Assembly (NCBI GenBank): GCA_027492585.1
Contig: JAPUEK010000020.1
Coordinates: 1-64,000, forward strand
Direction of reading: 5' to 3'
From: Paracoccaceae bacterium
GTDB taxonomy: Bacteria > Pseudomonadota > Alphaproteobacteria > Rhodobacterales > Rhodobacteraceae
Length of the DNA stretch: 64,000 nt
Positions 35,171 through 43,477 of the stretch are shown one piece after another. How positions within the stretch are numbered: position 1 is the first letter of the stretch; every line of letters begins with the position of its first letter. The position numbers and the translations under genes were made by a program. A model generated the notes under the pieces. The model did no database searches and was not told the DNA's origin. It saw only the letters and a list, made by a program, of their open reading frames with translations.

Positions 35171-36337
35171 CTAGATCAGCTGATCGAGCGCGGCCCGGTA
35201 CTTCGCCACCGTCCGCCGGGCCACGGCCAGCCCTTCGGCCTGCAACTGCGCCGAAAGCCGGGCATCGCTTGGCCGGACTGCCCCGGCATCGCGCAGCAGT
35301 TCGGTCAAGCGTTGTTTCACGGTCTCTGCGGCAGGGCCGTCCGGGCGGACCGGCCGGGCCGCGAGCGCACGCAGGGGCAGGGTCCCGCGCGGGGTGCGGA
35401 TGCTGATCCCGCGCAAAAGACGGTTCACGGTGGCGATATGCAGGTCCGCCGCGCGGGCCAGTGCCTGAGTTGCCAGCGGTGCGGGGTCGCCCCCTTCCAG
35501 CCAGTCCGCCTGGTGCCGCAGCAGAAGCGTGCCGACCCTGGCAGCGATCCGCAGGCGCTGCTCGACCGCCCGTTCGATCCCCGCCGCCGCCGCAGTATCC
35601 CCCCGGCCAGGCACCACCTCGGCGGAGAACATCACCGGGTTTGCCACCGCTTCCCACTCTCCGGAAACCCGCTGCGCCAGCAAGTCCGGCGGAAGCGGCA
35701 ACGGCATCGGTCCTTCAAAAACCAGTCCGGGCTTGGGGTTCAGCCCGCGGATCAGGCGGGCGGCCTGTGCGATCTCGTCCTCCCGCCGTCCGGTCTGCCG
35801 GGCGATGGCGGCCAGGTCGCCGTGGGCCAGCAACGTCAGGTGATCCAGCACCGCATCCACCGCCGGGGTCAAGTCGCCTCCGGCCGCGACCTGCAGGCGC
35901 AGACATTCCGCCAGCGTGCAGGCGAACAGCCCGCCGGGCTCGATCCGCTGCAATCGCAAGAGCACGGCCCGCACCTCGGCCTCCGCCACGCCGCAGGCCC
36001 TGGCCACCGCCGCGGGCGACGCGCCAAGCCAACCTGTCGGCTCCAACCGCTCGGCAAGGGCCAGCGCAATGGCGCGCGGGCGCGGCGCAAGGCGCATCGC
36101 CGCGATCTGCGTCAGCACATGGGCGATCAGGCTGCCAGCCGGGGCGGCCACCCCTTCAGGATCGAACAGCGGCCGCATCGGGCCTTCGGCTGGCGGGACC
36201 AGCCGCAGCGCCGGGTTCGAGGCCGCCTCCACCGCCAGCCGGGTCGCCAATTCTCCCGCCGTGAGCGACAGAAGCGAGATCGCTTGCGTCAGGCCGGTCG
36301 TCAGACGTGGCCCCGATCTGGGTGTGGTGGTCAGCAT
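35171..36337 (-). CDS. rpoN: RNA polymerase sigma-54 factor paralogue
   Basis: Protein of 388 residues, short for RpoN (usually 430-500). The activator-responsive N-terminus is kept (LTQAISLLSLTAGELATRL and NPALRL), as are the core-binding domain (ARLIRGLNPKPG, NPVMFSAEVVPG) and the DNA-binding end with HIATVNRLLRGISIRTPRGT and the RpoN box ARRTVAKYR at 373-381. The acidic region II seems almost absent. It is divergent, over 83 bases, from a sigma-54 activator gene. Rhodobacter species carry several specialised RpoN copies, so this is probably a dedicated one rather than the general factor. Confidence 0.87.
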   Translation of the reverse strand: MLTTTPRSGPRLTTGLTQAISLLSLTAGELATRLAVEAASNPALRLVPPAEGPMRPLFDPEGVAAPAGSLIAHVLTQIAAMRLAPRPRAIALALAERLEPTGWLGASPAAVARACGVAEAEVRAVLLRLQRIEPGGLFACTLAECLRLQVAAGGDLTPAVDAVLDHLTLLAHGDLAAIARQTGRREDEIAQAARLIRGLNPKPGLVFEGPMPLPLPPDLLAQRVSGEWEAVANPVMFSAEVVPGRGDTAAAAGIERAVEQRLRIAARVGTLLLRHQADWLEGGDPAPLATQALARAADLHIATVNRLLRGISIRTPRGTLPLRALAARPVRPDGPAAETVKQRLTELLRDAGAVRPSDARLSAQLQAEGLAVARRTVAKYRAALDQLI

Positions 36338-36420
36338 GTTCTAATGCTTGCCCAGAGACACATGGGATGCAAGGCTCCTGCCGAGAGGGACTGGCCAGTT
36401 CGGCTACCGGAGGGAAAGTC

Positions 36421-37797
36421 ATGACAACGCAAGCCAGGGCGGTCGAGCGCGATCCGGCCCTCGATTTCGGCGAGGCGCTGGCCCAGGCTTCTATTCTGGT
36501 CGTGGACGATGAGCCGGGGATGCGGCATTTCCTGCAACGCACCCTTGCCAGTCGCTGCCGCTCGGTCGAGACCGCGCCGGACACGGCGCGGGCGGCCGAG
36601 ATGCTGGCCGCAGGCCATCATGACGTGGTGATCCTCGACAATGTGATGGACGGGCGCCGCGGGGTGGAATGGCTGGCGGCGCAGCGGGCCTCGGGCCACT
36701 TTCCTCCTGCCATCCTGATCACCGCCTATGCCGATCTGGAAACAGCGATCCAGGCCTTGCAGGCCGGGGCCTCGGACTTCCTGCTGAAACCCTTCCGGTC
36801 GAACCAGATCCTGAACGCCGTCACCCGTTGTCTGGAGCGCACCCGGCTGGAGCGTGAGAACCATGTTCTCCGGCACGAGTTGCGGGCCAATTCAGACCAT
36901 ATTCTGCTGCGGAACCAGCTGATCGGGGAATCGCCCGCGATCCGGGGGATTCGTGACATGATCGGGCGGGTCGCGCCGCTCCTGTCCTCGGTGCTGCTGA
37001 CCGGGCAGTCGGGGACCGGCAAGGAAGTGGCGGCACGGATGATCCATGAGCTGTCGCCCCGCGCAACCCGGCCCTTCGTGCCTTTGAACTGCGCCGCAAT
37101 TCCGCCCGACATGGTGGAGACCGAGCTCTTCGGCCATATGAAGGGCGCCTTCACCGGCGCGCACCAGAGCCGCGAGGGTCTGTTCCTGCACTCCCGCGGC
37201 GGCACGCTGTTTCTGGACGAGATCGGAGATCTGCCGCTGCCCGCGCAGGCCAAGCTGCTGCGGGTGCTGGAGGACCGGCGCATCCGCCCGCTCGGCTCCG
37301 AGCGCGAGGTGCCGGTGGACGTGCGGCTGGTCTTTGCCACCAACAGCGACCTTGAGAGGGCGGTGGCCGAGGGCAGGTTCCGCGCCGACCTGCTCTACCG
37401 TATCAACGTGATGTCGATCCACATGCCGCCCCTGTGCGAAAGGGGCGAGGATGTGCAGGATCTAGCAACGCTCTTCATGGAAAAGCTGTCGCGGCAACTG
37501 GGGATGCCTGCGCTGCCGATCCCGCCGGCGATCCGCGCCGGTTTTGCCGCCTATCGCTGGCCAGGCAATGTGCGCGAGTTGCGAAACACCATCGAACGGG
37601 CGCTGATCCTCGGCGGATTTGCGGCTGAATCCCCGGCCGCGCCCTCCGCGACCCAGCCCGAAACGCTGGCGGAGATGGAACGCCGCGCCATCCTCGGCGC
37701 ACTGGCCGCCTGCGGCGGCGACCGCGAGGCAGCGGCCGCGCGGCTGGGCATCTCACGCAAGACCATCGACCGGCGGCTTCAGGCCGGGAATGGCTGA
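36421..37797 (+). CDS. NtrC-family sigma-54-dependent response regulator
   Basis: Response regulator of 458 residues. Residues 24-140 form a receiver domain with acidic pocket VVDDEPG, phosphoacceptor D73 (VILDNVM) and the lysine in LLKPF. The AAA+ domain has Walker A GQSGTGKE from 195, the sigma-54 contact loop GAFTGA at 242-247 and Walker B LFLDEIGD. A Fis-type helix-turn-helix (GDREAAAARLGISRKTIDRR) ends the protein. Presence of GAFTGA makes sigma-54 activation very likely. The ATG follows GGAGG by 7 bases and the kinase gene overlaps its end by 8 bases. Confidence 0.92.
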   Translation: MTTQARAVERDPALDFGEALAQASILVVDDEPGMRHFLQRTLASRCRSVETAPDTARAAEMLAAGHHDVVILDNVMDGRRGVEWLAAQRASGHFPPAILITAYADLETAIQALQAGASDFLLKPFRSNQILNAVTRCLERTRLERENHVLRHELRANSDHILLRNQLIGESPAIRGIRDMIGRVAPLLSSVLLTGQSGTGKEVAARMIHELSPRATRPFVPLNCAAIPPDMVETELFGHMKGAFTGAHQSREGLFLHSRGGTLFLDEIGDLPLPAQAKLLRVLEDRRIRPLGSEREVPVDVRLVFATNSDLERAVAEGRFRADLLYRINVMSIHMPPLCERGEDVQDLATLFMEKLSRQLGMPALPIPPAIRAGFAAYRWPGNVRELRNTIERALILGGFAAESPAAPSATQPETLAEMERRAILGALAACGGDREAAAARLGISRKTIDRRLQAGNG

Positions 37798-39739
37798 ACG
37801 TTCCCTCCTTCCCCGTGCGCGCTCCGTCCGCCATCGGCTTCTTGCCATCGCGCTCTTGCCGACGCTGGTGATCCTGCCGCTTCTGCTCGGCGGGACGATG
37901 CTGCGCTGGCAGGACAAGTTCGACGACCTGCTGGCAACCAAGGTCAACAGCGATCTGACCGTCGCGCGGCAGTATCTGGCGCGTATTCTGGAGGCCACCG
38001 GCGAGCGGGTGGAGGCTTTGGGCCGATCGGTCGATTTCGCCGCTGCATCCGACCCCGCGCCGCTCCTGGAGGTCCAGCGGGCGGAGATGGGCCTCGACTT
38101 TCTCTATGTCGCCGATGCCGCCGGGCGGCCGGTCGCGGTCAGCCCGCCCGATGCGCGGCCCGCGCCGAAAGGTCCGCTGATCGAGGCGGTGCTGCGCGGG
38201 CAGGCCGGGACGGGGATCGAGATCTTCGGCAATGCCGATCTTGCGCTGCTGTCCGGCGATCTGGCGGCACGGGCGCGGGTGGCTCTGGTGCCAACACCGA
38301 ATGCCGTTCCGACCGGCAGGACCGAAGAGGACCGCGGCATGGTCATCCTCTCCGCCGCCCCCGTCACGCTGGCCGACGGGCGGCCCGGCATCCTTGTGGG
38401 CGGGCTTCTGCTGAACCAGAACCTCGTCTTCATCGACACGATCAACGATCTCGTCTACCGCGCGGGCAGCCTGCCCGAGGGCAGCGAGGGTACTGCGACG
38501 CTGTTTCTCGAAGATGTCCGCATCTCGACCAATGTGCGGCTGTTCGAGAACAAGCGGGCGCTCGGCACAAGGGTCTCTGCCGAGGTGCGCGAGAAGGTGC
38601 TGGGCCGGGGCGAGACCTGGCTCGACAGCGCCTTCGTGGTGAACGACCGCTACATCTCGGCCTATGAGCCGATTGTCGACACCGCAGGCCAGCGGGTCGG
38701 GATGCTCTACGTCGGCTTTCTGGAGGCCCCCTTCGCCGCCGCCAAGCGCACGACCTTGTGGCTGGTGGGACTGGGCTTCCTTGCGGTCACAGCGGTCTCC
38801 ATCCCGGTCTTCCTGCGATGGGCAAGGGGTGTCTTCCAGCCGCTGGAAAAGATGAGCGCCACCATCGCCCGCGTCGAGGGGGGCGACCTCGGCGCGCGCA
38901 GCGGCGTGCAGAGCCGGGGCGATGAGGTGGGGCGGGTGGCGGACCATCTGGACCACCTGCTGGACCTGATCCAGGACCGCGACGCCGAGCTGCGCCACTG
39001 GAACGAGGAACTGAACGCAAGGGTCGAGGAGACCACGCGCAAGCTGATCGTCTCGGAAAAGCTCGCCACCATCGGCGAGATCACGGCAGCAGCGGCGCAT
39101 GAGATCAACAATCCGGTGGCGGTGATCCAGGGCAATCTGGACCTCTTGCGCGAGATCATGGGCGACGGCGCTGCCGGGGCCGCGACCGAGTTCCGGCTGA
39201 TGGACGAACAGATCCAGCGGATCAGCCAGATCGTGAACCGCCTGCTGCAATTCGCCCGACCTGAGGAATATGCCGGATGGGCCACCCGCACCGACCCGCG
39301 CGACGCGGTGGCCGACTGCCTGCCGCTGGTACGCCACCTGCTGACGCGCAGCGACGTGACCCTGCGGCAGGACGGGCTGTCCAACCGGCAGGTGCTGATG
39401 AACCGCACCGAGTTGCAGCAGGTCATGGTCAACCTGATCGTCAACGCCGTCCATGCCATGCCCGGCGGCGGTGAGATCGTGGTGATGCTGCGCGACGCTG
39501 ACAGGAACGGCGTGCCGGGGGTGGAGATCGCGGTGGCGGACAGCGGCAAGGGGATGGATGCGAATACCCTGTCGCGCATCTTCGAGCCGTTCTTCACCAC
39601 CCGCGCGGATGGCGGCGGCACCGGCCTCGGCCTGTCGATCTGCCGGACGCTGGTGGACCGGCAGGGCGGCAGCATCGCCGCCGCCAGCACGAAGGGCAAA
39701 GGCACCACCTTCACGCTCTGGCTGCCCGCGGCGGACTGA
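37790..39739 (+). CDS. Membrane sensor histidine kinase with Cache 3/Cache 2 sensor
   Basis: Kinase of 649 residues. A first membrane helix lies at about 16-38 and a second at about 321-343. Between them is a periplasmic double Cache-type sensor of about 280 residues (RISTNVR, WLDSAFVVNDRYISAYEP, VGMLYVG). A HAMP linker follows, then the phospho-accepting histidine in AAAAHEINNP (about 436) and the ATPase boxes NLIVNAVHAMPGGG, DSGKGMD and GGTGLGLSI. It resembles DctB/NtrB-type partners of sigma-54 activators. It overlaps the regulator gene and would sense a small external organic acid. Confidence 0.9.
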   Translation: MAERSLLPRARSVRHRLLAIALLPTLVILPLLLGGTMLRWQDKFDDLLATKVNSDLTVARQYLARILEATGERVEALGRSVDFAAASDPAPLLEVQRAEMGLDFLYVADAAGRPVAVSPPDARPAPKGPLIEAVLRGQAGTGIEIFGNADLALLSGDLAARARVALVPTPNAVPTGRTEEDRGMVILSAAPVTLADGRPGILVGGLLLNQNLVFIDTINDLVYRAGSLPEGSEGTATLFLEDVRISTNVRLFENKRALGTRVSAEVREKVLGRGETWLDSAFVVNDRYISAYEPIVDTAGQRVGMLYVGFLEAPFAAAKRTTLWLVGLGFLAVTAVSIPVFLRWARGVFQPLEKMSATIARVEGGDLGARSGVQSRGDEVGRVADHLDHLLDLIQDRDAELRHWNEELNARVEETTRKLIVSEKLATIGEITAAAAHEINNPVAVIQGNLDLLREIMGDGAAGAATEFRLMDEQIQRISQIVNRLLQFARPEEYAGWATRTDPRDAVADCLPLVRHLLTRSDVTLRQDGLSNRQVLMNRTELQQVMVNLIVNAVHAMPGGGEIVVMLRDADRNGVPGVEIAVADSGKGMDANTLSRIFEPFFTTRADGGGTGLGLSICRTLVDRQGGSIAAASTKGKGTTFTLWLPAAD

Positions 39740-39740
39740 C

Positions 39741-39775
39741 GGACAGTCTGTCCGCCGCCCTGCGACAGTCTGTCC
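39741..39775 (+). promoter_or_regulatory. Pair of palindromes, probable enhancer sites for the activator
   Basis: GACAGTCTGTC, a perfect palindrome, occurs at 39742-39752 and again at 39764-39774, exactly 22 bases centre to centre, which places both on the same face of the helix. The pair lies directly after the kinase stop codon and about 80 bases upstream of a -24/-12 promoter. This is the arrangement expected of upstream activating sequences for an NtrC-type protein. Confidence 0.7.
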
Positions 39776-39829
39776 ATCCGCGACGCGGTGAATTCCGCCA
39801 ACCCTTTGAAAATCCACGGTGCGGCAGGC

Positions 39830-39845
39830 TGGCACGAATTGTGCA
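39830..39845 (+). promoter_or_regulatory. Sigma-54 promoter of the transporter gene
   Basis: TGGCACGAATTGTGCA matches the sigma-54 consensus TGGCACGNNNNTTGCW at every fixed position except one T (GTGC for TTGC). The essential GG and GC dinucleotides have the correct spacing. It lies 115 bases before the transporter start at 39960 and downstream of the paired palindromes. Confidence 0.75.
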
Positions 39846-39959
39846 TGTATATCCCTTGAGGGAGCATCTCCGGCGGAAGGAGAAGGCCGCAGGCGCGGCC
39901 CATGGAGCCACCGGAAACGCCCTTCGCAATCGCCCCGTCGAGGGAAAGGGAGGGAAGGA

Positions 39960-41612
39960 ATGACAGCAATCACCGAAGGATATTCCGGCGGCCGGTCCGG
40001 CATCCTGGACAAGGCAAGGATCATCGCGAAGCCGGGCTTCAACCGATGGCTGGTGCCGCCCGCCGCGCTGGCGATCCACCTTTGCATCGGCATGGCCTAT
40101 GGCTTCTCGGTCTTCTGGCTGCCGCTGACCACCGCCATTCCGGGCGAGACCCCCGCGGCCTGCGCCGACATGGGCCTGATGACCGCGCTCTTCACCACCC
40201 AGTGCAACTGGCGCATGGCCGACCTCGGCTGGATGTTCACGCTGTTCTTCCTGCTCCTGGGCTCTTCCGCCGCGATCTGGGGCGGCTGGCTGGAGCATGT
40301 CGGCCCGCGCAAGGCCGGTGTCGTCTCGGCGCTGTGCTGGTGCGGCGGCATCGCCATCGCCGCCCTTGGCGTCATCACCCACCAGCTCTGGCTCATGTGG
40401 CTGGGCGCGGGCTTCATCGGCGGCATCGGCCTGGGTCTCGGCTACATCTCCCCCGTCTCGACCCTGATCAAATGGTTCCCCGACCGGCGCGGCATGGCGA
40501 CCGGCATGGCGATCATGGGGTTCGGCGGCGGCGCGATGGTTGGCTCGCCCTTGGCGCAAAAGTTGATGGAGGCCTTCAAGACCGACACCACCCCCGGCGT
40601 ATGGGAGACCTTCCTGGTCATGGCGGCGGTCTATCTGGTCTTCATGATGTCGGGCGCCTTCGGCTATCGCATCCCGCCCGCCGGCTGGCGGCCCGAGGGC
40701 TGGACGCCCCCGGCGAAGAAGGCCGGCGCGATGATCACCGAACACCACGTCCACTTGCGCGACGCCCACAAGACCCGGCAGTTCTGGCTGATCTGGATCG
40801 TGCTTTGCATGAACGTCTCGGCCGGGATCGGCATCCTCGGCGCCGCCTCGCCGCTTCTGCAGGAAATCTTCGCCGGTCGCCTGATCGGCCTGCCGGAGCT
40901 GAGCTTCGCCGACCTCAGCACCGATCAGAAGCTTCAGATCGCCGGCATCGCGGCGGGCTTCACCTCGCTTCTGTCGCTGTTCAATATCGCGGGACGGTTC
41001 TTCTGGGCCTCGATGTCGGACAAGATGGGGCGCAAGAACACCTACTATGTGTTCTTCCTGCTGGGCATTGTGCTTTACGCCTCGGCCCCGACCTTCGCGC
41101 ATATGGGCAACCAGCTGATGTTCGTCGCGGCCTTCTGCATCATCCTGTCGATGTATGGCGGCGGCTTCGCCACGGTGCCGGCCTATCTGGCCGACATCTT
41201 CGGCACCCAGTTCGTCGGCGCGATCCACGGCAGGCTGCTGACCGCCTGGGCCACCGCGGGCATCCTGGGTCCGGTCGTCGTCAACTATATCCGCCAGTAT
41301 CAGGTGGACCGCGGGCTGACCGGCGCGGATGCCTATGCCGCGACGATCTATGTCTTGTGCGGAATGCTGGTGATCGGGCTGATCGCCAATATTCTGGTCA
41401 AGCCGCTGGACGACAAGTGGTTCATGAAGCCGGAAGAGGTTGCCGCCTTGCAGGCGAAGACCGCCTCGGCCGACGCGATCATCGAACACGGGTCCTTCGG
41501 CATTGACCGCGGCCGCTTCGATCTGACCACGCTGCTGGCCTGGGCCGCAGTGGGCATCCCGGCGCTCTGGGGCGCCTGGTACACGCTGGTCAAGACCGCG
41601 GCGCTGTTCTGA
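39960..41612 (+). CDS. OFA-family MFS transporter (oxalate/formate antiporter-like)
   Basis: Inner-membrane carrier of 550 residues with 12 predicted helices. RWLVPPAALAIHLCIGMAYGF at the start, LGLGYISPVSTLIKWFPD with RRGMATG, and DKMGRKNTYY are typical of the OxlT/OFA family. There is a loop with a cysteine-containing insert after helix 1 (PAACADMGL) and a C-terminal extension with one extra hydrophobic segment (LLAWAAVGIPALWGAWYTL). The start follows GGGAGGGAAGGA. Its promoter is of sigma-54 type, so uptake or exchange of a small carboxylate is probably controlled by the adjacent two-component system. Confidence 0.87.
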   Translation: MTAITEGYSGGRSGILDKARIIAKPGFNRWLVPPAALAIHLCIGMAYGFSVFWLPLTTAIPGETPAACADMGLMTALFTTQCNWRMADLGWMFTLFFLLLGSSAAIWGGWLEHVGPRKAGVVSALCWCGGIAIAALGVITHQLWLMWLGAGFIGGIGLGLGYISPVSTLIKWFPDRRGMATGMAIMGFGGGAMVGSPLAQKLMEAFKTDTTPGVWETFLVMAAVYLVFMMSGAFGYRIPPAGWRPEGWTPPAKKAGAMITEHHVHLRDAHKTRQFWLIWIVLCMNVSAGIGILGAASPLLQEIFAGRLIGLPELSFADLSTDQKLQIAGIAAGFTSLLSLFNIAGRFFWASMSDKMGRKNTYYVFFLLGIVLYASAPTFAHMGNQLMFVAAFCIILSMYGGGFATVPAYLADIFGTQFVGAIHGRLLTAWATAGILGPVVVNYIRQYQVDRGLTGADAYAATIYVLCGMLVIGLIANILVKPLDDKWFMKPEEVAALQAKTASADAIIEHGSFGIDRGRFDLTTLLAWAAVGIPALWGAWYTLVKTAALF

Positions 41613-41620
41613 GCCACATC

Positions 41621-41645
41621 CCCGCCGGGGTCGTGCCGGCGGGGA
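41621..41645 (+). terminator. Terminator hairpin after the transporter gene
   Basis: CCCCGCCGG pairs perfectly with CCGGCGGGG across GGTCGTG, 9 bases after the transporter stop codon. The following sequence AACCCTC lacks a T-tract, so termination may be weak or need Rho. Confidence 0.6.
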
Positions 41646-42396
41646 ACCCTCACCAAAACGGCAAGCCGCTCATGATCAAAACGATTCGGCCCCGCCGATT
41701 GCCGGCATCTGTCCGGCCATGAAGGACGACCTGTCTGACGCCGGACAGACGATGCCTCCGGCAATCTCTACCGCCGCGCCCGGTTTTCCGGCGGCTGGTT
41801 CTGGATGATCCCGCGGCCATGCCGTCAGTTTCCAGAGCTGCATGGGCGTTTGCTTCGGCTTCTGCGGGCGGATCTTCCCGATGGGCTCAAAGAGGCGGCG
41901 GTTGAACCAATAGCGCCATCCGAGGGCTGCGTATTCCGCAGCCTCAAAGCTGCGCCACGGGCCGCGGCGATGGATCGCCCCGGTCTTGGCCATATGGAGG
42001 GGACGGTGGCCCCAGGCCTCGGAATGGTTGATCCTCTCGGTCCGCGCGGTGTCATGACTGTCGCCGACGCGGCCTGCAAAAGGTCCGATGCCACCTCGGC
42101 CAGGTGCTCTGTCTCGCGGATGGATGAACACTGGCTGCCCGGCCGTTGCGGTCAGGTGTGCATAATCGCTGGATGGGGCAAACGGCAGTAGGCTGCAAAT
42201 CGGCGGCCCGCCTGCACCTGCACGCCGGAAAGCGGGCCTTCCGGGCAGCGGCGAGACCAGACACGGGTAGCCTTGACGGCTCGGGCAGGTGATAGTGCAT
42301 CCAATCGCCCGATGCCGAAGGATATCCTCCATCTGGCGATCAGACGGGTCGATGGAACCGGCTGAACGGCAGACCTGATGGCTTTGGGAGCGGATC
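41646..42396. other. Gene-poor junction containing a transposase remnant
   Basis: A 751-base stretch without an intact gene. Near 41728-41750 there is CTGTC and GACAG separated by 7 bases, loosely like the enhancer palindromes at 39741. A decayed IS3-type transposase occupies about 41815-42150. The remainder, about 42150-42396, should contain the promoter of the LysR gene but shows nothing I can define. No clear terminal inverted repeats are visible. Confidence 0.55.
41815..42150 (-). pseudogene. Remnant of an IS3-family transposase (C-terminal part)
   Basis: A minus-strand reading contains FAGRVGDSHD, IHRRGPWRSFEAAEYA and WFNRRLFEPIGKI. These correspond to the conserved end of IS3-family OrfB integrases (SVGSVGDSYDNA, IHRRGPWRSFEAVEYATL, WVDWFNNRRLLEPIG). 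Between the first two blocks the residues have drifted (TERINHSEAWG where AETINGLYKAE is usual). There is no start, no catalytic DDE region upstream and no OrfA, so only a fragment of about 110 codons remains. It lies between the sigma-54 module and the LysR gene, marking a past rearrangement. Confidence 0.72.
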
Positions 42397-43338
42397 GTGC
42401 TGAAGGAAATGGATACCCGGCAATTGCGTGTGCTGCGCGTCCTTCTTGAGGAATGCAGCGTCACCCAGGCGGCGCGGAAGCTGGACCAGTCGCAGCCCAA
42501 TGTCAGCCTGACGCTTCGCAAGTTGCGGGACACCATCGGCGACCCCATCCTCGTCCGCAGCGGCTCCAAGCTGGTCCCGACCGAGCGCGGCCGGGCGCTT
42601 CTGGGGCATGTGCGTCTGGTGCTGGAGGGGATCGACAAGATCGTCGGCGTCCCTGCGGTTTTCGACCCCAGGGTTTCCACCGAGCCGTTCCGCATTGCCT
42701 CGGCGGATTGCATGGAGGCGATCTTCCTGCCGCCGCTCATCCAGCGCCTGCGCGAGGAGGCGCCGGGCGCGCGGGTGATCGTGCGCGGCATCGACGCCAG
42801 CTTCGACTATGCCGAAGCGCTGGAGCGCGACCAGCTCGACGCGGTCATCTGCAACTGGCCGGGCGCACCGGGCCATCTGAAGACCGCGCATCTGATGACC
42901 GAGAACATCGTCTGCCTCATGGGCGCGCACCACCCTCTTGCCGGGTCCGGCCGGGTGACGATCGAGGAATATCTGGCCGCGGACCACATCGCGCCGGTCG
43001 CACGATCGCGCGCCGACCCAGGCCCCATCGACCTGCAACTGGCCGAGCGCGGACTGCGCCGGAACATCCATACGATGGTGGCCGAGTTCAACCTCATCCC
43101 GCATATCCTGCTCGCCTCGGACCTGATCTTTACATCCAGTGCTCGTTTTGCAGGCTATTTCGGATCGCTTATGCCACTTCATTGGGCGGCCGCGCCATCC
43201 GAGTTCGGACTGCTGAAGTTCTTTCTGCTCTGGCACGAGCGCGCCCATTCGGATGCACGGAATATATGGCTCAGGAGCCAGATTTCTGCCGTTGCGCGCA
43301 CTTTGGATGCGAGCCGGGACCGCGGTCAAGCCATATAA
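42397..43338 (+). CDS. LysR-family transcriptional regulator
   Basis: Regulator of 313 residues with a LysR winged helix at residues 5-65 (LRVLRVLLEECSVTQAARKL, SQPNVSLTLRKLRDTIGDP) and a periplasmic-binding-protein-like effector domain (STEPFRIASADCMEAIFLPPL). The pattern LVPTERGRALLGHVR and the long effector domain resemble the NahR/NodD/LinR branch, whose members respond to aromatic or other organic acids. The GTG at 42397 is used because GGGAGCGG lies 6-13 bases upstream; an ATG at 42409 is too close to its site. It is followed in the same direction by the cyclo-ligase-like gene. Confidence 0.85.
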   Translation: MLKEMDTRQLRVLRVLLEECSVTQAARKLDQSQPNVSLTLRKLRDTIGDPILVRSGSKLVPTERGRALLGHVRLVLEGIDKIVGVPAVFDPRVSTEPFRIASADCMEAIFLPPLIQRLREEAPGARVIVRGIDASFDYAEALERDQLDAVICNWPGAPGHLKTAHLMTENIVCLMGAHHPLAGSGRVTIEEYLAADHIAPVARSRADPGPIDLQLAERGLRRNIHTMVAEFNLIPHILLASDLIFTSSARFAGYFGSLMPLHWAAAPSEFGLLKFFLLWHERAHSDARNIWLRSQISAVARTLDASRDRGQAI

Positions 43339-43477
43339 GAGTTTTCATATATAGTTCTTAATTCCCGATGGTCTTTCCGGCCCTTCAGCCCGTGTTAGCG
43401 TTCAGGTCATGGGCGGCCTGACCTGCCCTCCGCCGACCTCATCCCAGGCGGTGGACCTAATGCCATCACGGAACACC

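Noticed and set aside
36338-36420. Possible sigma-54 promoter (TGGCCAGTTCGG) in front of the response regulator
   Set aside because: The essential GC of the -12 element is not at the required spacing, so autoregulation by sigma-54 is not supported by sequence.
41676-42791. Open frame of 371 codons on the minus strand taken as one whole gene
   Set aside because: Its start lies inside the LysR gene on the opposite strand. Only the part at about 41815-42150 has transposase similarity, so it is annotated as a remnant.
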